Assembly (NCBI GenBank): GCA_903889785.1
Contig: CAISYT010000238.1
Span: 1-9,192, forward strand
Reading direction: 5' to 3'
Length of the DNA: 9,192 nucleotides
Origin: an uncultured Caulobacterales bacterium
Lineage (GTDB): Bacteria > Pseudomonadota > Alphaproteobacteria > Caulobacterales > Caulobacteraceae
In this document: positions 1 through 6,061 of the stretch, piece after piece
Layout of the letters: the number at the start of each line of letters is the position of its first letter
How positions within the stretch are numbered: position 1 is the stretch's first letter
Notes under the pieces: model-generated
What the model saw: only the letters and a program-made list of their open reading frames with translations
What the model was told of the DNA's origin: nothing
The model's database searches: none
Program-made: the position numbers and the translations under genes

Positions 1-18
1 CCGCCGCCGCCGCCGCCG
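1..18 (+). repeat. CCG trinucleotide run coding for polyproline
   Basis: Six uninterrupted CCG triplets open the window and continue as CCT, TCC, CCG, CCC in the reading frame of the following isomerase. They encode a run of prolines interrupted by one Ser. The run may start upstream of the window. Its length could vary by slippage in steps of three without breaking the frame. It is best read as a flexible linker between an export signal (outside the window) and the cyclophilin domain. Confidence 0.8.
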
Positions 19-789
19 CCTTCCCCGCCCGGCGCTAATGACTGGCGCACGCCCGATCCAGATAACCTTCTGGTGATCGACACCAGTAAGGGCCGGGTTG
101 TGGTTGAACTGGCCCCATTCGCCGCTCCGACCCAGGTGGCGCGGATTAAGGCCCTGGCGCGCCGGCATTTCTATGACGGGCTGGAGTTCTTCCGCGTCGT
201 CGATGGCTTCATGGACCAGACCGGCGATCCGAAGAACGACGGCACCGGCGGCAGCGACTTGCCCAATCTGAAGGCCGAGTTCACCTATCGCCGGGCACCG
301 GGCGACGATTTCGTCTCGGCCGGAACCGTGGTGTCGACGGAAACCGGCTATCAGGGCTCGTTGCCGGTCTGGAGCCAGCTGTCGATGATGGCCCCGCTAA
401 ACGCGGATCAAAAGGTCGCCGCCTGGGCCGCCTTTTGCGCCGGCGTAATTGGTGCCGCCCGAAACGGCGATCCCGATAGCGGCAATAGCCAGTTCTTCCT
501 GATGCGGAATGACAATCCTAGCCTGGACAAGACCTACACCGGCTACGGCCGCGTTTTGGTGGGCCTGGACGTGGTCAAGTCGATCAAGACCGGCGAGCCC
601 GTGGCACCGCCCCGCGATACCCTGACCAAGGTGCAGGTTGCCAGCGATATGCCGCCAGCGGATCGACCAGAAATTCGGGTGGTGGATACCAAGAGCGCCT
701 GGTTCAAGGCACGGATGAACGAGATATTTGTCGACCGCGGGCTGGTTTTCCGGCCTTGCTCGGTCGACGTTCCGGTCGAGGTGCGCTAA
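1..789 (+). CDS. Cyclophilin-type peptidyl-prolyl cis-trans isomerase, 5' end outside window
   Basis: The frame is open from base 1, giving 262 visible residues ending at TAA. A GTG at 73 could be mistaken for the start, but codons 1-24 upstream (polyproline, then a DWRTPDPDN stretch) read as real protein, so the start lies outside. The cyclophilin fold is shown by FYDGLEFFRVVDGFMDQTGD (about residues 57-76), with the Arg, Phe and Gln of the usual FHRVIPGFMIQGGDP block, and by NSQFF near residue 162. An insertion of roughly 40 residues (about 95-147) separates the two blocks, and the usual substrate-pocket Trp appears to be Tyr (YTGYG). It would catalyse isomerization of X-Pro bonds. A periplasmic location is inferred from the linker, but the signal peptide is not visible. 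The next isomerase follows after 28 bases, suggesting co-transcription. Family call is strong; cellular location is inference. Confidence 0.9.
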   Translation, partial: PPPPPPPSPPGANDWRTPDPDNLLVIDTSKGRVVVELAPFAAPTQVARIKALARRHFYDGLEFFRVVDGFMDQTGDPKNDGTGGSDLPNLKAEFTYRRAPGDDFVSAGTVVSTETGYQGSLPVWSQLSMMAPLNADQKVAAWAAFCAGVIGAARNGDPDSGNSQFFLMRNDNPSLDKTYTGYGRVLVGLDVVKSIKTGEPVAPPRDTLTKVQVASDMPPADRPEIRVVDTKSAWFKARMNEIFVDRGLVFRPCSVDVPVEVR

Positions 790-817
790 CTGCTGCGAAC
801 ATTTTGTGGAGGCAGCC

Positions 818-1285
818 ATGGCCGACGACCCCGAGAACACCCTGATCATGACTCTGGACGGCGGCCCGGTGACGATTCGCCTGCGCCCTGACCTGGCCCC
901 CGGCCACGTGGCGCGGATCAAGGAGCTGTCGCGCGAAGGCTTTTATGATGGGGTGGTCTTTCACCGCGTGATTCCGGGATTCATGGCCCAGGGCGGCGAT
1001 CCGACCGGCACCGGCATGAGCGGGTCTAAAAAGCCCAACCTGAAGGCCGAGTTCAGCCGCCATCGGCATTGCCGCGGCGTCTGCTCCATGGCCCGCACCA
1101 ACGATCCCAATAGCGCCAACAGCCAGTTTTTCATCTGCTTCGACGACGCCAGTTTCCTTGATGGCCAATACACCGTCTGGGGCGAGGTTTCGGAAGGCAT
1201 GGAGCATGTTGACGCCCTGCCCAAGGGCGAGCCGCCGCGCACGCCCGGCAAGATCACCTCGATGAAGGTCGAAGCCGACCTCTAG
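818..1285 (+). CDS. Small cyclophilin-type peptidyl-prolyl cis-trans isomerase
   Basis: This is a complete 155-residue protein of the usual length for a bacterial PpiB-type cyclophilin. ATG at 818 is preceded by GGAGG at 808-812 with a five-base spacer, which decides the start over longer in-frame options inside the previous gene. Catalytic-block residues are present: FYDGVVFHRVIPGFMAQGGD near residues 48-67, NSANSQFF, and the pocket Trp in YTVWGEV. There is no signal peptide, so it is probably cytoplasmic, assisting protein folding. It is the second of a tandem pair and shares the blocks VARIK, FYDG and PNLKAEF with its neighbour, which points to an old duplication. Between KAEF and RGVCSMAR the sequence reads SRHRHC, where I would expect something like a short Thr-Pro-His segment. 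Length is kept and I found no compensating frameshift. The call is secure; the symbol is left open because ppiA/ppiB naming is inconsistent in this group. Confidence 0.93.
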   Translation: MADDPENTLIMTLDGGPVTIRLRPDLAPGHVARIKELSREGFYDGVVFHRVIPGFMAQGGDPTGTGMSGSKKPNLKAEFSRHRHCRGVCSMARTNDPNSANSQFFICFDDASFLDGQYTVWGEVSEGMEHVDALPKGEPPRTPGKITSMKVEADL

Positions 1286-1302
1286 CCGGTATACCGCCCT
1301 GA

Positions 1303-1321
1303 CGGCCCGGTTTCGGGGCCG
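1303..1321 (+). terminator. Possible terminator hairpin after the isomerase pair
   Basis: Arms cggccc (1303-1308) and gggccg (1316-1321) pair perfectly around a seven-base loop, 18 bases after the stop codon. The downstream tract (gtttcagcttgattt) is only moderately T-rich, so termination efficiency is uncertain. Confidence 0.45.
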
Positions 1322-1450
1322 GTTTCAGCTTGATTTAAGAGAGCCTCACGCCTGCCCGATGATGGGCGTCGTGAAGGGCTTTGTCGCGTTTTCAGGCCCA
1401 AAACTCCGAAATAGCGACCGCTACAAAGTCAACTCAGGTTTCACTCAAGA

Positions 1451-1480
1451 CTGATCGCGGGCGCTTCGGGCCGCGATCAG
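1451..1480. other. Perfect 10-bp inverted repeat (hairpin)
   Basis: Arms ctgatcgcgg (1451-1460) and ccgcgatcag (1471-1480) are exact reverse complements around a ten-base loop; flanking A1450 and T1481 add an eleventh pair. There is no T-tract on either side, so it is not a classical terminator. It lies about 125 bases before queA and could be an RNA leader structure, a protein-binding dyad or an intergenic repeat element; the sequence does not decide. Confidence 0.6.
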
Positions 1481-1605
1481 TGGTCGCGCAACCCGCACCG
1501 AGGGTGATGGCCAGCCAGAGCAGCGGTTTTGACTGAGACCTCATGCGGCAAACTTAGTACGCGGCGTCTTGACGTTCGCCTAAGGGCATGGCCCAGCGGG
1601 GGGCG

Positions 1606-2685
1606 ATGAAGCTGTCATCATTCGATTTTGACCTACCCGATGAGCGGATCGCGCTGCGGCCCGCGGTTCCGCGCGATAGCGCCCGGCTGTTGGGTGTTAC
1701 GGCGGACGGGACGCTGGCGGACCTGAGGGTCAGTGATCTGCCCAGCCTGTTGCAGCCTGGCGACGCCCTGGTGTTCAACGACACCAAGGTGATTGCGGCT
1801 CGGTTGAATGGCGTGCGAACACGCGGCGAGCATGTGACGGCCGTTGAGGCGACCCTGCTCAAGCGGCTGGACGGCCATCGCTGGACCGCGCTGATGAAAC
1901 CAGGCCGACGGCTGACGCCGGGCGACCGGGTGAGGTTTGGCAACCTGGATAGCACCGTCTGTGACCTCGCGTACCTCGAGGCCACGGTGGAGGCCAAGGC
2001 CGAGGACGGGCAGGTGACCCTGGTGTTTGATCTCGCTGGCGTCGATCTCGATCTGGCTATTGCCGGCCAGGGGCATATGCCGCTGCCGCCCTACATCGCC
2101 GCAAAGCGCGGCGAGGATGAGCGCGACCACACCGACTATCAGACGGTTTATGCGCGGGTGCAGGGATCAGTCGCGGCACCGACGGCGGGACTGCACTTCA
2201 CCCCGGCCCTGTTGGCGGCCGTGGCGGCGCGCGGGGTTTCGGCGCATTTTGTGACCCTGCATGTGGGGGCAGGCACCTTTCTGCCGGTGAAGACCGATGA
2301 GGTTTCGCAACACCGCATGCATCCGGAATGGGGCGAGGTGAGTGCAGAGACCGCGGGGGCGCTGAATGGCGTCAAGGCGGCCGGTGGGCGGATCATCTGC
2401 GTCGGCACCACGGCGCTGCGGCTGATCGAGAGCGCCACCGCCGACGACGGCACGGTGGCACCCTTCATGGACGAGACCGCGATATTCATCACGCCGGGCT
2501 ATCGTTTTCGGGCCGCCAGTGGGCTGATGACCAACTTCCATCTGCCCAAATCGACGCTGTTTATGCTAGTCTGCGCCTTCGCGGGCGAGACGACAATGAA
2601 GACCGCCTACCGGCATGCGATCGAGAGCGAATACCGCTTTTATTCCTACGGCGATTCCAGCCTGCTATGGCGCGCGGCGCGATGA
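1606..2685 (+). CDS. queA: S-adenosylmethionine:tRNA ribosyltransferase-isomerase (QueA)
   Basis: QueA transfers and rearranges the ribosyl part of S-adenosylmethionine onto 7-aminomethyl-7-deazaguanine in tRNA, making epoxyqueuosine, the next step after Tgt in the queuosine pathway. The 359-residue product matches the family length (E. coli about 356). Recognisable blocks are the N-terminal FDFDLPDERIALRP, DALVFNDTKVIAARL, the GSVAAPTAGLHFT block, HVGAGTFLPV with HRMHPEWGEVS, and the C-terminal MTNFHLPKSTLFMLV. The start at 1606 (MKLSSFDFDLP) is preferred because family members begin a few residues before the F-x-L-P motif; the in-frame ATG at 1588 would add six residues (MAQRGA). Its TGA overlaps the tgt ATG (ATGA at 2682-2685), so the two are an operon with likely translational coupling. 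Function is highly secure; the start is moderately so. Confidence 0.97.
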   Translation: MKLSSFDFDLPDERIALRPAVPRDSARLLGVTADGTLADLRVSDLPSLLQPGDALVFNDTKVIAARLNGVRTRGEHVTAVEATLLKRLDGHRWTALMKPGRRLTPGDRVRFGNLDSTVCDLAYLEATVEAKAEDGQVTLVFDLAGVDLDLAIAGQGHMPLPPYIAAKRGEDERDHTDYQTVYARVQGSVAAPTAGLHFTPALLAAVAARGVSAHFVTLHVGAGTFLPVKTDEVSQHRMHPEWGEVSAETAGALNGVKAAGGRIICVGTTALRLIESATADDGTVAPFMDETAIFITPGYRFRAASGLMTNFHLPKSTLFMLVCAFAGETTMKTAYRHAIESEYRFYSYGDSSLLWRAAR

Positions 2686-3797
2686 CATTTCCGTTTGAGA
2701 TCAAGGCGACCGACGGTGCAGCGCGCACCGGCGTGCTGAGCACCCCGCGCGGGGAAATCCGTACGCCCGCCTTCATGCCGGTGGGTACGGCGGCGACGGT
2801 AAAGGCCCTGACCACCGACCAGGTCGCCGCGACTGGCGCGGACATCATCCTGGGCAATACCTATCACCTTATGCTGCGCCCCGCGGCCGAGCGCGTGCAG
2901 CGGCTGGGTGGGCTGCACAAATTCATGGGCTGGGAGAAGCCTATCCTGACCGACAGCGGTGGCTTTCAGGTGATGAGCCTGTCGAACATCAGCAAGGTGA
3001 CCGAGGAGGCGGTAACCTTCGCAAGCCATATCGACGGCTCGCGGCATGTGCTGAGTCCTGAGCGCAGTATTGCGATCCAGGCCGACCTGCTGGGCAGCGA
3101 TATCGTGATGCAGCTGGATGAATGTGTTTCCTGGCCGGCGGAACCGGACAGGGCGCGCGAGGCCATGCTGTTGTCGGCGCGCTGGGCGCAGCGCTGCAAG
3201 ACCGCGTTCGGGACGCGGGACAGCCAGGCGCTGTTCGGTATCCAGCAGGGATCGACGTTCCAGGATCAACGCAAGGAAAGCGCTGATCGCCTGACCGAAA
3301 TCGGATTTGACGGCTACGCTATCGGCGGGCTGGCGGTAGGCGAGGGGCATGAGGCGATGTGCGAGGTGCTAGACTATGCGCCCGGCATGCTGCCCGTTGA
3401 CCGTCCGCGTTACTTGATGGGGGTGGGCAAGCCGATCGACATCGTCGAGGCGGTGGCGCGTGGGGTGGATATGTTTGACTGCGTGTTGCCAACCCGCAGC
3501 GGCCGGCATGGGCAGGCCTGGACCTGGGAAGGGCCGGTGAACCTGAAAAACGCACCGTTTGCCGATGATGACCAGCCGCTGGACGCGTCTATCGCTTGCC
3601 CAGCCAGCCGCGACTATAGCCGAGCCTATCTGCACCATCTGGTGAAGAGCCAGGAGATTCTGGGGCAGGTGCTGCTGAGCTGGCACAACCTGGCGTTCTT
3701 CCAGGCGTTGATGGCCGAGCTGCGGGCGGCGATCGCTGAGGGACGTCTGGATGCGTTTAGGCGTGATTTCAAGGCGCGACAGCGGGTGCGCGTCTAG
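2682..3797 (+). CDS. tgt: tRNA-guanine transglycosylase (Tgt)
   Basis: Tgt swaps guanine-34 for a queuosine precursor in tRNAs with GUN anticodons. The 371-residue product fits the bacterial family. Visible motifs: ILGNTYHLMLRP, TDSGGFQ with the general-base Asp at residue 91, VMQLDEC (substrate-pocket Asp 146, Cys 148), FGIQQGS, GGLAVGEG, and GVDMFDCVLPTRSGR with the nucleophile Asp at 266 (E. coli Asp264). The C-terminal structural zinc site is degenerate: where Zymomonas Tgt has Cys318, Cys320, Cys323 and His349, this protein has Ile304, Cys306, Ser309 and His335. Catalytic residues are intact, so I expect an active enzyme. ATG 2682 overlaps the queA stop by four bases; an in-frame ATG at 2667 would add five residues. 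No good ribosome site precedes either, fitting coupling to queA. The gene converges on the broken reverse-strand gene, leaving three bases between them. Confidence 0.97.
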   Translation: MTFPFEIKATDGAARTGVLSTPRGEIRTPAFMPVGTAATVKALTTDQVAATGADIILGNTYHLMLRPAAERVQRLGGLHKFMGWEKPILTDSGGFQVMSLSNISKVTEEAVTFASHIDGSRHVLSPERSIAIQADLLGSDIVMQLDECVSWPAEPDRAREAMLLSARWAQRCKTAFGTRDSQALFGIQQGSTFQDQRKESADRLTEIGFDGYAIGGLAVGEGHEAMCEVLDYAPGMLPVDRPRYLMGVGKPIDIVEAVARGVDMFDCVLPTRSGRHGQAWTWEGPVNLKNAPFADDDQPLDASIACPASRDYSRAYLHHLVKSQEILGQVLLSWHNLAFFQALMAELRAAIAEGRLDAFRRDFKARQRVRV

Positions 3798-3800
3798 GTC

Positions 3801-4347
3801 TCAAAAGGGCGGCGGGTTCGGCGATTTTTCGATTGTTGTGGCGCAGTCTTTGGCTTCGCCAACGCCCTTGAGGTAGCCGCGACGGACGCCGCCGGCTGCG
3901 ATGGCGTCAGCGACAAGCTTGTCGTGTAGTTGCGCGCCGGAGAGGCGGCGGACCTAACTGCGCAGCGGGATAATATCCTGCGCCGCGCCAGCAGCGGCGT
4001 CGAGGATGGCCTTGTTACCCTTGGCCAGCAGGCCGGTATCGGCGGTGGCCTCCTGCTGATCGTAATCAGGACCTAGGGCGTCATTGAGGGTGGCAATCTG
4101 GGTGCTGATCGCAGAGCAGTTGTACGGATCGGGCGGCAGGTAGGAGTTTTTCAGGGCTTCGAGCAGAATTGGCGGGATTTGGGTGCGCAGGAGGGCGAGA
4201 TCGCGCAGGGGGGGCGGTGAGGGCACCGCTGAGGTCGGCGGTGTTGGTCTGAGCACTTGTCATGACATGGCCCTGGGGTCGCGGCGTGCTGGCGCAGGCG
4301 GCCAGCAGCAGCGGTGCGGTGCAGGCGAGGGCGGCAAGCCTGTTCAT
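3801..4347 (-). pseudogene. Disrupted small lipoprotein-like gene (one frameshift, one amber stop)
   Basis: Read on the reverse strand, ATG at 4345-4347 begins a lipoprotein signal, MNRLAALACTAPLLLAAC, with lipobox LAAC (Cys18). After about 45 codons this frame degenerates, while the neighbouring frame reads sensibly (LRDLALLRTQIPPILLEAL, later IATLNDALGPD). The switch falls at a C7 run (G7 on + at 4208-4214); with six C the reading becomes TAPLRDL and is continuous. That frame then stops at TAG (3954-3956, in PLRS-stop-VRRLSG), but stays open and protein-like for 50 more codons (VRRLSGAQLHDK, GGVRRGYLKGVGEA) to TGA at 3801-3803. Removing one C gives exactly 182 codons. A TGG-to-TAG change at a Trp is the simplest origin of the stop; from memory, related alphaproteobacterial hypothetical proteins have Trp there. 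Function unknown. Alternatives are sequencing error, slippage or readthrough, or a short GTG-started product (4256-3954). Confidence 0.7.
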
Positions 4348-4497
4348 CTGGGGAGCTTAGACCGCGGGTGCGGGTTTCACCACGTTAAGCGATTAGCTGA
4401 GATGGTTTGGTGCAAAAGGCGGGCGATGCCTTGCCCGGGGGGGGCGACGCCACTATGGTCCGCGCCGCTTCGGCTTGGCTAGCGCCTGGCTGCGAGT

Positions 4498-4572
4498 GGG
4501 CCGGTAGCTCAGTGGTAGAGCATTCGACTTTTAATCGAATGGTCGAGGGTTCGAACCCCTCCCGGCCTACCA
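4498..4572 (+). tRNA. tRNA-Lys (anticodon TTT)
   Basis: A full cloverleaf can be drawn. The acceptor stem pairs 4498-4504 (gggccgg) with 4562-4568 (ccggcct), its first pair G-T. The D arm is 4507-4521 with gctc/gagc, and the anticodon stem ttcga/tcgaa encloses loop cttttaa with anticodon TTT at 4530-4532. The variable loop is five bases. The T arm is 4545-4561 with gaggg/ccctc around ttcgaac. Discriminator A4569 is followed by an encoded CCA. The ene-reductase gene starts 40 bases after CCA with no terminator between. Confidence 0.97.
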
Positions 4573-4575
4573 ACT

Positions 4576-4593
4576 TCCTCAATCGTATGAGGA
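4576..4593 (+). other. Small hairpin just 3' of tRNA-Lys
   Basis: Arms tcctca (4576-4581) and tgagga (4588-4593) pair perfectly around a six-base loop, three bases after CCA. No T-tract follows. It could mark a 3' processing boundary of the tRNA or simply sit in the leader of the next gene. Confidence 0.35.
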
Positions 4594-4612
4594 GACGGTT
4601 CGAGGACTAACG

Positions 4613-5725
4613 ATGAGCGCTCTTTTTTCGTCTCTGAGTTTGCGCGGCATGACCCTGCGTAACCGCATAGTTGTCTCGCCAATGTGCCAGTACTCGGCCA
4701 AGAACGGGCATGCCCAGCCGTGGCACATGATCCATCTTGGACAACTGGCCCTGTCTGGCGCTGGGATGCTGTGCATCGAGGCGACGGCGGTGGAGCCTGA
4801 GGGCCGCATCACGCCGGCTGATATTGGCCTGTTCGACGATGCCTGCGCCGAGGCCCTGGTGCCCGTTCTGGCGGCCATCCGAACCCACTCGCCGATCGCG
4901 GTGACGATGCAGCTAGGGCATGCTGGGCGAAAAGCCTCGAGCCATGTTCCGTGGGAAGGTGGGGCGCTAATCCCCGTATCTGGGGGCGGCTGGACCCCGG
5001 TTGCGCCGTCGGCTCTAGCCTACAAGGCGAGCGAGCCTGCGCCAGCGGCCCTGGATTTCGCCGGGCTGGATCGGGTTCGTAAGGCTTTCGCGGCCGCAGC
5101 GCTGCGCGCGGCGCGGCTGGGTATTGACGGTCTCGAGCTACACGCCGCCCACGGCTATCTGCTGCATGAATTCCTCTCACCTTTGTCGAACCATCGGGAC
5201 GACGGCTACGGCGGGACGCTTGAGAATCGGATGCGCTTTCCGCTGGAGGTGTTCGACGCCGTGCGCAACGTCTTCCCCGAAGACCGGCCCGTCGGCGTTC
5301 GGATATCGGCAACTGACTGGGTGGAGGGCGGCTGGGACCTTGAACAGAGCCTGGCCTTTGCGCACGCGCTTAAGGGTCGCGGTGTCGACTGGATCGATGC
5401 GTCGTCGGGTGGCCTTTCGCCGTTGCAGAAGATACCGCTGAGCCCGTGCTATCAGGTGCCGTTCGCCCAGGATATCCGCGCCATGGTCGGCGTGCCGACC
5501 ATGGCGGTCGGCCTAATTACCGATCCCCATCAGGCCGAAGATATCGTTGCCAGCGGCCAGGCGGACATGGTCGCCTTGGCGCGAGGCATGCTCTACGACC
5601 CGCGCTGGCCGTGGCATGCCGCGGCGGCCCTGGGTGCCACGGTGCAGGCACCGCCGCAGTACTGGCGGTCTCAGCCGCGCGACCAGGCGCATCTGTTCGA
5701 CATGGCGATCAACGGTCAACGCTAG
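4613..5725 (+). CDS. Old yellow enzyme family NADH:flavin oxidoreductase (XenA/YqjM-like ene-reductase)
   Basis: This is a 370-residue FMN-dependent TIM-barrel oxidoreductase, expected to use NAD(P)H to reduce activated C=C bonds of enones and similar electrophiles in the cytoplasm. ATG 4613 has GAGGA at 4602-4606, six bases upstream. Evidence for the YqjM/XenA class: LRNRIVVSPMCQYSA with the redox-tuning Cys at 25 and Tyr at 27, MQLGHAGRKAS (about 99-109), the substrate-anion pair His177/His180 in LHAAHGYLLHEFLSP with Tyr182, then NHRDDGYGGTLENRMRF, and the phosphate-binding region VALARGMLYDPRWPWHAA. The C-terminal Trp351 lies where XenA-type enzymes place an aromatic that closes the active site. 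The natural substrate is not predictable; xenobiotic or electrophile detoxification is plausible. It stands alone after tRNA-Lys and may share its transcript. The family call is very secure. Confidence 0.95.
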   Translation: MSALFSSLSLRGMTLRNRIVVSPMCQYSAKNGHAQPWHMIHLGQLALSGAGMLCIEATAVEPEGRITPADIGLFDDACAEALVPVLAAIRTHSPIAVTMQLGHAGRKASSHVPWEGGALIPVSGGGWTPVAPSALAYKASEPAPAALDFAGLDRVRKAFAAAALRAARLGIDGLELHAAHGYLLHEFLSPLSNHRDDGYGGTLENRMRFPLEVFDAVRNVFPEDRPVGVRISATDWVEGGWDLEQSLAFAHALKGRGVDWIDASSGGLSPLQKIPLSPCYQVPFAQDIRAMVGVPTMAVGLITDPHQAEDIVASGQADMVALARGMLYDPRWPWHAAAALGATVQAPPQYWRSQPRDQAHLFDMAINGQR

Positions 5726-5897
5726 GCCACACTAGACCAGTTGGTTCTCCCGCGATGGTCGGTCAATGTAGGCCGGACCGGCAAGCTACCGATGACGGAA
5801 CTGTCGGTGGCATCGGCGAGATAGCCTGCCGTTCCGGCTAGTGCTTTCGTCTGATGGGCACGGAAAGCGCAAAACCGGATTCGAACTTGTCTAACAG

Positions 5898-5911
5898 GGC
5901 GTCATGACGCC
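5898..5911. promoter_or_regulatory. Perfect 14-bp palindrome, candidate operator
   Basis: GGCGTCATGACGCC is its own reverse complement with no spacer, 150 bases upstream of the helicase start. A spacerless even palindrome of this length is typical of a homodimeric regulator site; it does not match a regulator motif I can name. Confidence 0.35.
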
Positions 5912-5974
5912 AAAACTCGTGCGACTTTGTCGCTGGCGGTAGAGACGGTGCAGTGGCATCAGTCACGACGCGAG

Positions 5975-6001
5975 AGTCGCCATAGTTGCAGTAAGGCGAC
6001 T
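5975..6001. other. Inverted repeat with 13-base loop
   Basis: Arms agtcgcc (5975-5981) and ggcgact (5995-6001) are exact reverse complements around a 13-base loop. An outer pair tcagtc (5959-5964) and gactga (6006-6011) is also complementary, so a nested stem could form in the leader before the helicase. Confidence 0.4.
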
Positions 6002-6061
6002 GACGGACTGAGTCTTGGTGGGTACCTATCAGTGACGACGTTTTGGGCCTAGAAGGCGCGA

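Larger units (their letters stand above)
1286..1605. other. Intergenic spacer between the isomerases and queA
   Basis: About 320 bases without a convincing gene. It holds the possible terminator at 1303-1321, a small hairpin at 1354-1367 (gccc/gggc), and a strong hairpin at 1451-1480. A TTGACT at 1529-1534 could be a -35 element for queA, but the sequence 17-20 bases further on (around TTAGTAC, 1554-1560) is a poor -10, so I do not call a promoter. The queA start is ambiguous: ATG 1588 is in frame, but AAGGG ends only one base before it. ATG 1606 has a G-rich stretch (1598-1603) just upstream and gives the standard N-terminus. Confidence 0.6.
5726..6061. other. Dyad-rich intergenic spacer before the helicase gene
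   Basis: 336 bases without a convincing gene. It contains a possible weak stem after the ene-reductase (ccgatg 5789-5794 with catcgg 5811-5816), a perfect 14-bp palindrome (5898-5911), and an inverted repeat agtcgcc/ggcgact (5975-5981/5995-6001). The spacer also has several TGACG/CGTCA-type words and GTTTTGGGCC at 6040-6049, 12 bases before the helicase ATG. I see no clear -35/-10 pair. A long leader with regulatory structure, as is common for cold-induced helicases, is possible but unproven. Confidence 0.6.

Noticed and set aside
1049..1072. Compensated double frameshift in the second isomerase at SRHRHC
   Set aside because: Neither alternative frame restores the expected residues and the length is unchanged, so simple substitution is more likely.
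4385..4398. Possible CtrA-type site (TTAA-x-TTAG)
   Set aside because: The spacing is not the TTAA-N7-TTAA required for a full CtrA box; no full site was found elsewhere in the window.
4385..4610. Open frames on both strands across the tRNA (including a GREGFEPST-type reading on the reverse strand)
   Set aside because: Both are translations of the tRNA-Lys gene itself, a well-known annotation artefact; the tRNA fold explains the sequence fully.
4587..4610. Seven-codon micro-frame with AGG and AGA just before the ene-reductase
   Set aside because: It has no ribosome site of its own and is too short to support as a leader peptide; the rare-codon content could be chance.
5446..5841. 131-codon forward frame inside and beyond the ene-reductase
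   Set aside because: Arg/Gly/Pro-rich shadow of a strongly coding frame, typical of high-GC DNA.
5877..5911. GGATTCGAAC resembling a tRNA T-loop in the spacer before the helicase
   Set aside because: No acceptor, D or anticodon stems can be drawn around it on either strand.
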